From Tillandsia leiboldiana (lineage: Eukaryota; Streptophyta; Magnoliopsida; Poales; Bromeliaceae): a stretch of 64,000 bases of DNA. The position numbers and the translations under genes were made by a program. The first letter of the stretch is position 1. Every line of letters starts with the position of its first letter. The notes beneath the pieces were generated by a model that saw nothing but the letters and a program-made list of their open reading frames with translations, had not been told where the DNA came from and did not search any database. Of this stretch, positions 12,891-23,481 are shown piece by piece. The DNA lies in NCBI GenBank assembly GCA_029204045.2, contig JAQNDB010000115.1:1-64000 (forward strand), written 5' to 3'.

Positions 12891-13176
12891 CTCAAGACCT
12901 CGAAATCCGTGCCGGGTCATCCGAGCTCCGAAAAATACAAGTAAATAGTCCATTTTGAGCGTTTTCGCGCGCTGAATCCAAATCCGCTGTCCGATTTGCC
13001 AAATTCCACTTCTAAAATTTCTCAAAAATTCCCGGGAAAGCAAACTTGATCCGTTTTTCATGCCGAGTCCAAATCTTGGGTCCAATATGCGCGCAAACAC
13101 CTCTAACACCCAACATGGGTCTCCGGAAGCCGCAGATCCAACAGTAATCCAAACGTGGGAATTCCGGGTCCTCACA

Positions 13177-14720
13177 CTTACCTCATTACTGACTATCTCA
13201 CTAGGAGTATTAGATATTCCCGACTTTAAACAGATAATCGGTACTTGTACTCATGAAATGCATAAGTAAACCCCACAAATAATATGACAGCTCATTTATG
13301 GTAAACTGGGACACTGTTGTTGGACATATGCTGTAAACTATCATCGCATGCTAAAGTATTATCATAAAACCATCTTTTCTAAATAAATATTTAAATACTT
13401 TCCTTCTGTTTCTAAATGCGAACCTTTGCATGCTTGTTTGGACATCTAGATAGACTACTATTTATTGCTACACTATCTTTGGGACTTGACTTAGGAGAAA
13501 CCATGTTTCACTATTCTCCTTCGTATTCGGATATATGTTGCTCGGATTGAGCAGGGTTTGGGATAGTGTGGTTAAGGATGGAGTCTGGGACAGGTTTGAC
13601 TCGATAATATATTGTGGGGCATGATAGTAACCGCGGACTTGAGGCGGTTAGCCAGCTGTTGATTACTCTATCAGATCTTGGGCTTATCGGGTGTTGCGGC
13701 AGCCGCGGACATTAGGCGGTAGACCGGGTGTTCACTTATGCATCAGATCGGGTTTCAGATTTTCCTAGTGGATGGTGTTTCCCACTTGATTACTATTGCA
13801 TCTGATTGGGGATCAGGGTTACTTTAGTGGACGGATATTTCCCACTTTGATCATAGTCATGATCCAGTCCTGCTATTGTGAGATATTGGTTACAGAGATG
13901 CTTGATACAGAGATACTTGATATAGGGATACTGTACATACTTTACTCATGTGGGTCGCTCCCCTCGAGTGCCACTCCGGAGTAGGCTTTACACCGTGCCG
14001 AGCGCCGGGCACCTTGATGAGTTGCGATTGGTGACAGAGCAGGCAGTGCCAGTACTTCCTGGCCCTTTGATTGGGTTTCTTTGGGCAGTTAGATTTACAG
14101 TTGCATGCATATACCGTAACCTTTGGCACAGCATCTAGAGGCATAGTAGTGGTAGTTTCTCTTTTTCCAGCAGTCTATATTGCATACCACTGTTCCTTCC
14201 TTTTTGCCTCTTATAGTCCTAGTGGGTGTGTCAGCATTTGAGGTTTTACCCACTAGGGGAGGCTACTGGTTTATCTAGTAGTTCTCACCCCCATTGTTGT
14301 TTTCTGTCTCATTCCCTTTGTTTTGCAGAGTCATCTGCGCGAGCTGCTGGGCCATCAGCGGCTGATCGAGGTAAGAGGATTGCGGACTAGCTAGATCATC
14401 TACCCCGACTGTGAGAGTAGCTGGACTTTTATTGCACCCCTTTTGTATCTCAGATTACAGTAGTTTACTTTTGGGACTGGTTTAGCCAGCTGTTTGTATT
14501 TTGGTTAGTGAGCTGGGAGTTTATTGTACTTTATTTCAGCTTGTATTTTATTTCCAGTCTGAGATTACTTATAGTTCTTTTAGTTCAGCTCTGTTTATGC
14601 TCTTCTATTGTATATCTTATATCTGAGCAGGTTACCAGCTCTTCGTGTACATGGAAAATTCTGTGTGCACGGCGGATCTGTTGGCGAGCCTGGGTTCTGG
14701 TTTACACCCGGGGCGTGACA
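13177..14720 (+). repeat. T1 5' LTR, right segment
   Basis: Begins with the duplicated CTTAC (13177-13181) and continues the LTR to GGGGCGTGACA at 14720. It matches 21552-23096 with very few differences. It includes two units of a stem-loop repeat (CCGCGGAC ... GGCGGT) at about 13633-13720 that is expanded in the T3 and T4 LTRs. Confidence 0.92.
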
Positions 14721-14727
14721 GATTAAG

Positions 14728-14740
14728 TTGGTATCAGAGC
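14728..14740 (+). other. T1 primer-binding site
   Basis: TTGGTATCAGAGC, complementary to the 3' end of initiator tRNA-Met, 7 nt downstream of the 5' LTR. Confidence 0.9.
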
Positions 14741-15012
14741 TTAGGGATAGGTCAGTTGGGACTTAGGAAACCCTAGGCTTTTGGCAGACCCTAGGATGAT
14801 AGGGCGCGAGAGGCGTGACACTTCGCGAAAGTCGTAGATTTATTTTTTGGACTCTTCCAGTGAGTGAAGAGGGATCGACATACCCAATTTCTGGTGGACC
14901 GTTATGTTGGCTGCAGACAACATAAAGTCGCAGAAATTGGGGGATGTCTTTGACTTTCGCTAGATTGGGTCGTGTGGGGTTATGTTACTTATTCGTGATT
15001 TCTTGTGGCAGG

Positions 15013-15705
15013 ATGCCTCCCCGACGTCGGATCCCTACTCGGGGTGTCCCGTTACCCCCTGATGAGCCAGGGCAGCCTACACCCCCTGAGCTTACTGAGT
15101 TGAGGGCCTTGGTGGCCCAATTGGCGGAGGGTCAGCGCCGCCAGGAGCAGAGGTTTGAGCAGCTCCTTGCCCAGAGAGAGGCACCATCCCCAGCTGTTCC
15201 TGAGGCCCTTGTGCCTCCTGTTGCACCTTTTGTGCCGTCAGCGCCATCTTCGAGTAGCGGGGCTCCTGGAGCTATTCAGCCTCTGATTGCGGAGGAGGAG
15301 CAGGATATCGCTAACAAACTCTCCAAGTTTGTTCAGCGGGGACCCCCTAGATTCTCAGGGCGGGATGCGCAGCCCTGGGCTGTTGGGAGATGGCTTTCTG
15401 CGATGGAGAAGCTTTTTCGGGACTTCTTCATCGACCCGAGGTATCGAGTGCACATGGCGGTGCACTGTTTGGACGGAGATGCTGATTTTTGGTGGCAGCG
15501 GGTAGAGCCCCTGGAGTTCCGGATTACTCGGCAGCTGCCTTGGGAGGAGTTCCGACGGATGGTGCTGGACACCTATTTTTTCGACCAGTGTGAAGAAGAA
15601 GATGGAGGACGACTTGAAGAACCTGCAGCAGGGCAATCGATCGGCTCATGCCTATTTCCAGGAGTTCACGGAGTTGCTGAACTGTGTGCCCTTCGTCGCT
15701 CGTGA
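15013..15705 (+). CDS. gag: T1 gag, N-terminal part (ends in a frameshift)
   Basis: Encodes the start of the Gag structural protein, which packages element RNA into cytoplasmic particles. I choose ATG 15013 (MPPRRR, after CTTGTGGCAGG) because relatives in this window start the same way; the frame is open upstream to 14944. The protein has a Pro-rich N-terminus, a short helical stretch (LRALVAQLAEGQRRQEQRF) and the gypsy gag core ending WEEFRRMVLDTYF. Homologous sequence leaves this frame near 15589, where one extra base moves the reading into the 15590 frame, so the residues after about 15590 in this frame are not native. The stop is at 15705. This may be a true mutation or a sequencing error. 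Confidence 0.8.
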   Translation: MPPRRRIPTRGVPLPPDEPGQPTPPELTELRALVAQLAEGQRRQEQRFEQLLAQREAPSPAVPEALVPPVAPFVPSAPSSSSGAPGAIQPLIAEEEQDIANKLSKFVQRGPPRFSGRDAQPWAVGRWLSAMEKLFRDFFIDPRYRVHMAVHCLDGDADFWWQRVEPLEFRITRQLPWEEFRRMVLDTYFFDQCEEEDGGRLEEPAAGQSIGSCLFPGVHGVAELCALRRS

Positions 15706-18700
15706 CGGTCCACACCAGGTTGAGTTGTTCGAGGGAGGCCTCCGTCCAGAGATTTACACACTGGTGCATGCTCAGAGGTTTCAGACTCTGGAGGCAGCCG
15801 CAGAGCATGCACAGTGGGTGGAGAGAGGTGATCTGGTGGTGGCCAGACAGAGGGCCGCGGTCGCTCAGAGCTCCGACAGAAAGCGACCAGCCCAGGACGA
15901 GGGGGGACAGGCCAGTACTTGGAGGCCGCCTCGGCCGCCACCGCCTCAGTTCCCAGGCCGTGGGCGTTCGGAGCGGCGAGGGCCTAGTGGGTCCCAGAGG
16001 CCCCAGCAGCAGCAGCAGCAGCAGATATCTCATTCGTCGCAGCGCGGGTCTCAGCGGCAGCCACAGCGACAGCGACAGTCTCAGCAGCAGCAGTCCCGAC
16101 AGTCACGGGCTCCCAGCAGTTGTATCTTCTGTGGAGGTCCGCACTTCCCCGGCACTTGCGACCAGCGGTGGGGTCGCTGCTACGGATGTGGACAGCCAGG
16201 GCGCATTCGAGCTGCGTGCCCCTTTTCGACTTCAGCCGCTCCTTCTACAGCATCTGCCCCAGCATCATCGCAGCAGCGGTCGACGGCTCAGCGGCCTTAT
16301 GCTCTAGCGAGCAAGCCATCTTCTTCCCATCCCACCGATTATCGCCCTCCAGCTAAGAGTGGGCGAGTGTATGCTGCACAGGTAGAGGATTCTTCAGCAG
16401 CGGACCATGTGGTGGCAGGTATCACCTTACTCTCTGGCATTAGGACTCGTACTTTATTTGATACTGGAGCATCGCATTCTTTCATTAGTAGATCTTTTGC
16501 ATCATTACATGGGTTAGAGGTAGGATTTTTGCCACGTGCACGAGAGGTTCAGATTCCCGAACACACTTTGCACGTGGAGGAGTGTTGTTGGTCCTGCCCG
16601 ATACAGATCGAGTCCTGGATTATGCCAACAGACCTGTTGGTCTTGAGACAGCTGAGGGACTTTGATGTGATTCTTGGGAAGGACTGGCTGGCTCAGTATT
16701 TTGCGACTATTGATTGTGCCGCGAGGACTGTCACTTTTAGAGAGCCAGGCCAGGAGATGTTTGTATATCGGGGATGTCAGAGTGCTTTCTTTGCCTCTGT
16801 GGTTTCGACTTCCCGAGCGAGGCGGATGATTCATCGAGGATGTGTAGCCTTTTTGGCTAGTGTTATTGAGGGGCCTACGGCGACACCGGGACTCGGGGAT
16901 ATTCCTATTGCCCGCGAGTTTCCGGATGTTTTTCCACCTGAGCTGACTAGTATGCCGCCAGACAGAGAGATTGAGTTTGTGATTGACGTAGTTCCAGGAA
17001 CTGCGCCAATCTCTAAGGCTCCTTATCGGATGGCACCGGCTGAGTTGCGAGAGCTTAAAGCACAGCTGCAAGACCTGATGGATAAGGGCTTTATTAGACC
17101 AAGTGTGTCGCCTTGGGGAGCACCGGTGCTATTCGTGAAAAAGAAGGATGGGTCACTTCGGTTGTGTGTGGACTATAGGAAATTGAACAAAGTGACCATT
17201 AAGAACAAGTACCCTCTGCCGCGCATCGATGATCTCTTTGATCAGCTGCAAGGGTCTTGTGTATTTTCCAAAATTGATCTACAGTCTGGTTACCACCAAC
17301 TGAAGGTGAAGGCCGAGGATATTCCTAAGACTGCTTTCAGATCACGGTACGGGCATTATGAGTTTTCAGTTATGCCGTTTGGATTGACTAATGCCCCTGC
17401 CGCCTTTATGGACTTGATTAACAGGATATTTCGGCCCTTTCTGGATCGTTTTGTGGTGGAGTTCATTGATGATATCCTTATTTACTCCCGAAGCGAGGCC
17501 GAGCACGAGGAGCACTTGAGGACTGTGCTACAACGTCTACGAGATAAGAAGTTGTATGCCAAGTTGTCAAAGTGCGAGTTTTGGCTTCGGGAGGTAGCTT
17601 TCTTGGGCCATGTGATTTCCGCCGCCGGTGTAGCAGTAGACCCGGCGAAGATTGAGGCAGTTCGAGATTGGCCCCGACTGACGACTGTATCTGAGGTGCG
17701 CAGCTTCATGGGGTTAGCTGGTTATTATCGTCGGTTTGTGGAAGGCTTTGCGAAGCTTTCCACACCCCTCACTCGGTTGACGCGTAAAGGAGTTAAGTTT
17801 ATCTGGAGTGATGACTGCCAGAGGAGCTTTGAGGAGCTAAAGGAAAGATTGATGACCGCTCCTATCATTTCCCTCCCTGTTATGGGGAAAGGATATGTGA
17901 TCTACAGTGATGCATCGCACAGTGGGCTTGGATGCGTGCTGATGCAGGAAGGGAGGGTAATTGCTTATGCATCGAGACAGCTTAAGGATTACGAGAAGAA
18001 TTATCCTACCCATGACTTGGAACTTGCTGCCGTGGTGTTTGCACTGAAGCTTTGGCGCCATTACCTATATGGGGAGCACTGTGAGATCTACACCGACCAC
18101 AAGAGCCTAAAGTACCTGTTCACGCAGAAGGAACTGAATTTGAGGCAGTGCAGATGGTTAGAGCTACTAAAGGATTATGATGTGGACATCCTTTACCACC
18201 CAGGCAAGGCTAACGTGGTCGCTGACGCATTAAGCCGGAGAGCAGTACAGAGTTTGTCCATGTTGATTACAAATCAGGCGCCACTGTTAGAGGAGTTGAG
18301 ACGGCTCGAGATAGAGGTTGTATCCTCTGGGGTCTCTGCTAGACTGATGTCTTTGGTCGTGCAGCCCACTCTGCTGGAGAGGATCCGGGAGAAACAGAGC
18401 GAGGACCCCCATTTGACCAGGATTAGAGATCAGATTCCGAGTGATCGATCAGGGGATTTTTCAGTGGATGCTTCGGGAGTACTGAGGTACAGGGACCGAG
18501 CATGTGTGCCAGTGGATGCTGAGATCAGAGAACAGATATTGAAGGAGGCCCATTATACACCTTATACCCTTCATCCTGGGGGGACTAAGATGTATAAGGA
18601 CCTCAAGGCACACTTCTGGTGGAATGGCATGAAAAGGGATATTGGGAGGTTTGTGTCGCAGTGTTTAACTTGTCAGCAGGTAAAAGCTGAGCATCGAGTG

Positions 18701-18883
18701 CCAGCTGGCAAGCTACAGAGTCTCCCGATTCCCGAGTGGAAATGGGACCACATTACTATGGATTTTGTGGTCGGGTTGCCGAGGGCACAGGGAAGTGCAG
18801 ATGCTATCTGGGTAGTTGTGGATCGACTTACCAAGTCAGCGCACTTTTACCTATGCAGACTACTTGGCCACTCGAGCGACTAG
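15590..18883 (+). CDS. pol: T1 gag (C-term)-protease-RT-RNase H-integrase (N-term)
   Basis: 1097 residues continuing gag-pol after the frameshift. Residues 1-90 complete the gag core. A Gln-rich linker (138-170) precedes two zinc-knuckle motifs: C178-C181-H185-C190, and C197-C200-C210, where the usual His is Arg205, so the second is probably unable to bind zinc normally. The protease has DTGA at 291-294. Reverse transcriptase spans about 440-720 with FIDD at 625-628. RNase H shows D774, E811 and D836. The integrase zinc-binding region (HPGGTKMY ... CLTC) and first catalytic Asp (WDHITMDF) follow. The frame leaves integrase after DRLTKSAHF, where a T run is one base short, and stops at 18883. 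It makes no full integrase as read. Confidence 0.9.
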   Translation: MKKKMEDDLKNLQQGNRSAHAYFQEFTELLNCVPFVARDGPHQVELFEGGLRPEIYTLVHAQRFQTLEAAAEHAQWVERGDLVVARQRAAVAQSSDRKRPAQDEGGQASTWRPPRPPPPQFPGRGRSERRGPSGSQRPQQQQQQQISHSSQRGSQRQPQRQRQSQQQQSRQSRAPSSCIFCGGPHFPGTCDQRWGRCYGCGQPGRIRAACPFSTSAAPSTASAPASSQQRSTAQRPYALASKPSSSHPTDYRPPAKSGRVYAAQVEDSSAADHVVAGITLLSGIRTRTLFDTGASHSFISRSFASLHGLEVGFLPRAREVQIPEHTLHVEECCWSCPIQIESWIMPTDLLVLRQLRDFDVILGKDWLAQYFATIDCAARTVTFREPGQEMFVYRGCQSAFFASVVSTSRARRMIHRGCVAFLASVIEGPTATPGLGDIPIAREFPDVFPPELTSMPPDREIEFVIDVVPGTAPISKAPYRMAPAELRELKAQLQDLMDKGFIRPSVSPWGAPVLFVKKKDGSLRLCVDYRKLNKVTIKNKYPLPRIDDLFDQLQGSCVFSKIDLQSGYHQLKVKAEDIPKTAFRSRYGHYEFSVMPFGLTNAPAAFMDLINRIFRPFLDRFVVEFIDDILIYSRSEAEHEEHLRTVLQRLRDKKLYAKLSKCEFWLREVAFLGHVISAAGVAVDPAKIEAVRDWPRLTTVSEVRSFMGLAGYYRRFVEGFAKLSTPLTRLTRKGVKFIWSDDCQRSFEELKERLMTAPIISLPVMGKGYVIYSDASHSGLGCVLMQEGRVIAYASRQLKDYEKNYPTHDLELAAVVFALKLWRHYLYGEHCEIYTDHKSLKYLFTQKELNLRQCRWLELLKDYDVDILYHPGKANVVADALSRRAVQSLSMLITNQAPLLEELRRLEIEVVSSGVSARLMSLVVQPTLLERIREKQSEDPHLTRIRDQIPSDRSGDFSVDASGVLRYRDRACVPVDAEIREQILKEAHYTPYTLHPGGTKMYKDLKAHFWWNGMKRDIGRFVSQCLTCQQVKAEHRVPAGKLQSLPIPEWKWDHITMDFVVGLPRAQGSADAIWVVVDRLTKSAHFYLCRLLGHSSD

Positions 18884-19806
18884 CCCAATTATATTTGGAT
18901 GAGATAGTGAGATTACATGGAGTGCCAGCTTCTATAGTATCAGATAGAGACCCGAGGTTTGCTTCGCGATTCTGGAGGAGTTTACAGACTACCTTGGGGA
19001 CTCAGCTCAGATTCAGTACAGCCTTCCACCCACAGACTGATGGACAGTCAGAGCGGACGATTCAGATCCTTGAGGATATGCTAAGGGCTTGTGTCCTAGA
19101 TTTTGGCAGTGGATGGATTCGACACTTATCACTGGCTGAGTTTGCGTACAACAACAGCTTTCAAGCAAGCATTCAAATGGCCCCGTTTGAAGCGTTGTAT
19201 GGACGCAAATGTCGATCACCGCTATATTGGAGTGATGTGGGGGAGAGACGGACTCTGGGACCAGATATATTGCTAGAGGCAGAGGAGAAGGTCCGGGTAA
19301 TTCGACAGCATCTTCAGACCGCTCAGAGTCGACAGAGGAGCTATGCTGATGTTCGGCGACGAGACTTAGAGTTTCAGGTTGGAGATCATGTATTTTTGAA
19401 AGTCTCGCCGTCCAAAGGGATAAGGAGGTTTGGCATTCGCGGGAAACTTAGCCCCCGTTATATTGGACCCTTTGAGGTATTGGAGCGCATCGGGCCAGTT
19501 GCTTATCGACTTGCTCTTCCCCCGAGGCTAGCCGGTGTCCACGATGTCTTTCATGTTTCCACTCTGAGGAGGTACGTCTTCGACCCGTCGCACGTCATCG
19601 ACTTTGCACCACTCGAGGTCAGCGAGGATTTGAGATATGAGGAGCGCCCACTGCGGATTCTAGATCGGGAGATGAAAGAATTGCGCAATCGGACCATCCC
19701 CTATGTGAAGATCCTCTGGAGCAATCATGATGAGCGCGAGGCGACGTGGGAGCTCGAGTCAGCAATGATGGACGCCTACCCCTACCTGTTCGAGGCTCAG
19801 GATTGA
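18847..19806 (+). CDS. T1 integrase (C-term) and chromodomain
   Basis: Continues integrase in the next frame (open from 18736; native sequence from about 18847). It shows the second catalytic Asp (SIVSDRDPRF), the HPQTDGQSERTIQ block with the catalytic Glu, and the GPY/F region (PRYIGPFEVLERIGPVAY), followed by VHDVFHVSTLRRY. The last ~50 residues (EERPLRILDREMKELRNR ... ATWELESAM) match the C-terminal chromodomain of Tekay/Del chromoviruses, which is known to steer integration towards particular chromatin. The stop is at 19804-19806, 35 nt before the PPT. Only the upstream frameshift separates it from pol. Confidence 0.88.
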   Translation, partial: LPMQTTWPLERLAQLYLDEIVRLHGVPASIVSDRDPRFASRFWRSLQTTLGTQLRFSTAFHPQTDGQSERTIQILEDMLRACVLDFGSGWIRHLSLAEFAYNNSFQASIQMAPFEALYGRKCRSPLYWSDVGERRTLGPDILLEAEEKVRVIRQHLQTAQSRQRSYADVRRRDLEFQVGDHVFLKVSPSKGIRRFGIRGKLSPRYIGPFEVLERIGPVAYRLALPPRLAGVHDVFHVSTLRRYVFDPSHVIDFAPLEVSEDLRYEERPLRILDREMKELRNRTIPYVKILWSNHDEREATWELESAMMDAYPYLFEAQD

Positions 19807-19840
19807 GGTATGATCTTCGTTTCGAGGACGAAACTTTTGT

Positions 19841-19853
19841 TAGTGGGGGAGGA
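19841..19853 (+). other. T1 polypurine tract
   Basis: TAGTGGGGGAGGA immediately before the 3' LTR; the plus-strand primer site. Confidence 0.88.
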
Positions 19854-20164
19854 TGTAGTGGCCCAGGTTTTCGTACTGTGTTTCCCGTGAATCCTGGGTG
19901 AGAAACATCTATTATTGGTGTATTAGGTCCACAGTGCATCAAAGGGATGCTACGGATGGACACAGTGTGGTAGTTACTGTTGGTTTGACCTTCGGAGGTA
20001 ATTGCCGAATTTTAGAAAATAATTTGGGCCAATCGGAGGCCGTATTTGAATTCAGCGCGGAAAAACGCTTGGAAACGGCTATTTACTTATTTATTTTGGA
20101 GTCCGGATGCCCAAAAACGGACCCCCGGAAGTTTTCTGCGCAAATTGGTGCATGGGGGGACCGG

Positions 20165-20815
20165 TGGACCGGCCAGGGACACGTGGCGGCTCCTCATTGG
20201 GCCGGCGCACGCCTCCCGGTCCACGGAAAGGGCCGCCGGTGCATGGTGGACCGGCGGGCCACGTGGCAGCACGCGGTTGGGCCGGTGCAGGGCGCGCGGC
20301 GCACGGGAGGGTGCGCGGGCAGCGCGGGCAGGCCGGGCAGGCGCGGAGGGGGCGTGGTGCACGGTGGACCGGGGCGCGCCACGTGGCGGCCCCGGGTTGG
20401 CTGGTCCATGTGCGCGTGGCGCATGCGGCACCACGCGGCGGCGGCCGTACGCGCACATGGGCGCACGTGGGCGCACGTGGCGGCGGTGCCCGCCGACAGC
20501 CGTGTCGGGCGGGGCCACGTGTCGCCACGCCGTTGGCTGGGGGCACCCACCTTGCCGCCAATCACGGGGGACACGTGGCGCTTCCCCGTTGGGCCCGCAC
20601 GGCTGCCGCCTGTTTGGCGGACACGTGGCGGGCCGTGGGCCGGGTCGGACGGCCGGTTGGACGGGAAGGGATCCCGTGCGCGGGCGGGCTGGGCCGGGCC
20701 GCACTGTGCGCGCCCGGAAAACCCAGGGCCGGGCCGCACTGTAGCCGCCCGAAACGTGGCCTGGGCTGCACTGTTCACGCCCGAAAGTGGGCCTGGGTAC
20801 TGTAGCCGCCCGAAA
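20165..20815 (+). promoter_or_regulatory. G-box array in T1 3' LTR
   Basis: At least eight CACGTG cores in roughly 460 bases, most as CACGTGGC with a GTTGG/ATTGG word close downstream, e.g. CACGTGGCGGCTCCTCATTG. Confidence 0.6.
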
Positions 20816-20857
20816 GTTGGGACATGAAGGTCATTTTCCCAATTGTTTTATTGGGCC

Positions 20858-20865
20858 TATAAATA
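20858..20865 (+). promoter_or_regulatory. TATA box of T1 3' LTR
   Basis: TATAAATA in GGGCCTATAAATAGCC with a CT-rich downstream leader, identical in setting to 1327. Confidence 0.7.
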
Positions 20866-23481
20866 GCCTTCCCCTCCCTTATTTTCTCCATTTTCCGAGA
20901 GAAAGAGAGAGAATATGAGAGAGGTCATTGAAGAGAAGTTGTTCCTCACTGATTTTTCTACCTCGTGGTGCGTTCCTAGATTTTCTAGAAGTTCGACAGC
21001 GGCGATCCGGATTTTACAGTGTGCCTCGTTTTTCCCCAAGCTTGGCCCGTTATCGTCGCATTTCAGTCCGAGGAGTCCCCTGCGCAGTAGAGGAGTCCTG
21101 TTTCGACGATTTCTTCGCCAGTGTGTTCCTAAGAGGTAGGGCTTCGTTTTTCGAGTTGGTCGTTTCTCTGGATTCAGATTCCTTGGCACGATTCCCGAGG
21201 TGTGTTGACCCCCTCTTTTGCTGTTTGGGTTTTTGGACAGCGGCGACTTCGACGAATTGTTTCTCCGCGTAGGAATATCAGATTGAGGCGATTCAAGAGT
21301 CGATTTTGGGCTACTTTTCGCGAGGAACACAACCGTGATTTTTCAGAGATTTTAGGAGATCGGGACAGAGGTGAAATTCCTCGTTTTGCGTGCTGATTAT
21401 AAAAACAGCAAATCTGTTTTGAGACTTGTAGTTCTTACACCGTATACACTTATGTGATGTTGTAGGATACTGTTTCAGCTGACGGTGTGCATAGAGGACA
21501 GCGGGTATTTTCTTGGGTATTGGGCACGCTTTTCGAGGTGGGTGGTTGTTGCTTACCTCATTACTGACTATCTCACTAGGAGTATTAGAGATTCCCGACT
21601 TTAAACAGATAATCGGTACTTGTACTCATGAAATGCATAAGTAAACCCCACAAATAATATGACAGCTCATTTATGGTAAACTGGGACACTGTTGTTGGAC
21701 ATATGCTGTAAACTATCATCGCATGCTAAAGTATTATCATAAAACCATCTTTTCTAAATAAATATTTAAATACTTTCCTTCTGTTTCTAAATGCGAACCT
21801 TTGCATGCTTGTTTGGACATCTAGATAGGCTACTATTTATTGCTACACTATCTTTGGGACTTGACTTAGGAGAAACCATGTTTCACTATTCTCCTTAGTA
21901 TTCGGATATATGTTGCTCGGTTTGAGCAGGGTTTGGGATAGTGTGGTTAAGGCTGGAGTCTGGGACAGGTTTGACTCGATAATATATTGTGGGGCATGGT
22001 AGTAACCGCGGACTTGAGGCGGTTAGCCAGCTGTTGATTACTCTATCAGATCTTGGGCTTATCGGGTGTTGCAGCAGCCGCGGACATTAGGCGGTAGACC
22101 GGGTGTTCACTTATGCATCAGATCGGGTTTCAGATTTTCCTAGTGGATGGTGTTTCCCACTTGATTACTATTGCATCTGATTGGGGATCAGGGTTACTTT
22201 AGTGGACGGATATTTCCCACTTTGATCATAGTCATGATCCAGTCCTGCTATTGTGAGATATTGGTTACAGAGATGCTTGATACAGAGATACTTGATACAG
22301 GGATACTGTACATACTTTACTCGTGTGGGTCGCTCCCCTCGAGTGCCACTCCGGAGTAGGCTTTACACCGTGCCGAGCGCCGGGCACCTTGATGAGTTGC
22401 GATTGGTGACAGAGCAGGCAGTGCCAGTACTTCCTGGCCCTTTGATTGGGTTTTCTTTGGGCAGTTAGATTTACAGTTGCATGCATATACCGTAACCTTT
22501 GGCACAGCATCTAGAGGCATAGTAGTGGTAGTTTCTCTTTTTCCAGCAGTCTTTATTGCATACCACTGTTCCTTCCTTTTTGCCTCTTATAGTCCTAGTG
22601 GGTGTGTCAGCATTTGAGGTTTTACCCACTAGGGGAGGCTACTGGTTTATCTAGTAGTTCTCACCCCCATTGTTGTTTTCTGTCTTCTTCCCTTTGTTTT
22701 GCAGAGTCATCTGCGCTAGCTGCTGGGCCATCAGTGGCTGATCGAGGTAAGAGGATTGCGGACTAGCTAGATCATCTACCCCGACTGTGAGAGTAGCTGG
22801 ACTTTTATTGCACCCCTTTTGTATCTCAGATTACAGTAGTTTACTTTTGGGACTGGTTTAGCCAGCTGTTTGTATTTTGGTTAGTGAGCTGGGAGTTTAT
22901 TGTACTTTATTTCAGCTTGTATCTTATTTCCAGTCTGAGATTACTTATAGTTCTTTTAGTTCAGCTCTGTTTATGCTCTTCTATTGTATATCTTATATCT
23001 GAGCAGGTTACCAGCGCTTCGTGTACATGGAAAATTCTGTGTGCACGGCGGATCTGTTGGCGAGCCTGGGTTCTGGTTTACACCCGGGGCGTGACATGTC
23101 TAAGTCTAGAGTCTGTTTTAGGAGTTTAACTCATGTATTTATCTTTATTTGGATCTTCAATGTAAATTTTTGTTGTATGGTGATATCAACAAAAATATCT
23201 TTTTGAATTTTCTTGAGTGGATTTGTGTTTTGTCACGAAACCGCCAAAGGGGGAGATTGTTACGGAATTTGAGTTGGCGTATTTCGTGAAATCGGTTAAG
23301 TCTTGAAGATTGAAGATGAAAAAGTTGGATCATTTACCTCAATCTCAAGAAAGAAGAATTCAAATGGATTAGGTACGTTTTACTAAAGAATTTTGATGAT
23401 CCAAATACTTAGTATAGTGTAGAAACACTTGGATGAATTTTTGATTGCATAAAAATCAAAAACTGGGCATTTTACATGTTC

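Larger units (their letters stand above)
2019..13176 (-). mobile_element. T2: non-autonomous Tekay-type element (LARD-like) nested in T1 5' LTR
   Basis: Flanked by the TSD CTTAC (2014-2018 and 13177-13181). The T1 3' LTR shows the undisrupted site at 21552-21556, so the insertion is certain. Orientation is minus: PPT complement at 6213 and PBS complement at 8956. LTRs of 4194 and 4201 bp (2019-6212 and 8976-13176) surround only 2763 bp of interior, which is too short for gag-pol and carries stop-riddled relics. The two LTRs look almost identical along their length, so the insertion is recent although the interior is dead. Confidence 0.92.
8976..13176 (-). repeat. T2 5' LTR (4.2 kb)
   Basis: Sister of 2019-6212. 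Differences are sparse and many are single-base indels. It carries the 41-bp triplicate at 9732-9854, a TATA-like box at 12294-12301 and a G-box zone at about 12410-12890. It ends CCTCACA at 13176, followed by the TSD. Confidence 0.92.
331..23096 (+). mobile_element. T1: Ty3/gypsy Tekay-type chromovirus, split by nested element T2
   Basis: A full-length LTR retrotransposon on the plus strand. LTRs begin TGTAG and end GGGGCGTGACA. The 5' LTR (331-2018 plus 13182-14720) is interrupted by T2; the 3' LTR is 19854-23096. A PBS matching initiator tRNA-Met lies 7 nt after the 5' LTR and a PPT directly precedes the 3' LTR. The interior encodes gag, aspartic protease, RT, RNase H, integrase and a C-terminal chromodomain, in the order typical of gypsy chromoviruses. 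Two single-base frameshifts break gag-pol. The flanks do not give a clean 5-bp TSD: CTAAG precedes the element, but downstream TGT comes before CTAAG. Confidence 0.9.
19854..23096 (+). repeat. T1 3' LTR (3.24 kb)
   Basis: TGTAGTGGCCC ... GGGGCGTGACA. It contains the G-box zone at 20165-20815, a TATA box at 20858 and, at 21552-21556, the CTTAC target that T2 used in the other LTR. No coding content. Confidence 0.93.

Noticed and set aside
14944..15012. Upstream Met at 14944 as the T1 gag start
   Set aside because: The ATG at 15013 matches the start used by T2 and, by alignment, T3, and the 23 residues before it do not look like Gag.
15560..15600. Programmed frameshift in T1 gag
   Set aside because: The shift lies in the middle of the gag core, not at a gag-pol border, and no slippery heptamer plus structure is evident; a one-base insertion or sequencing error is simpler.
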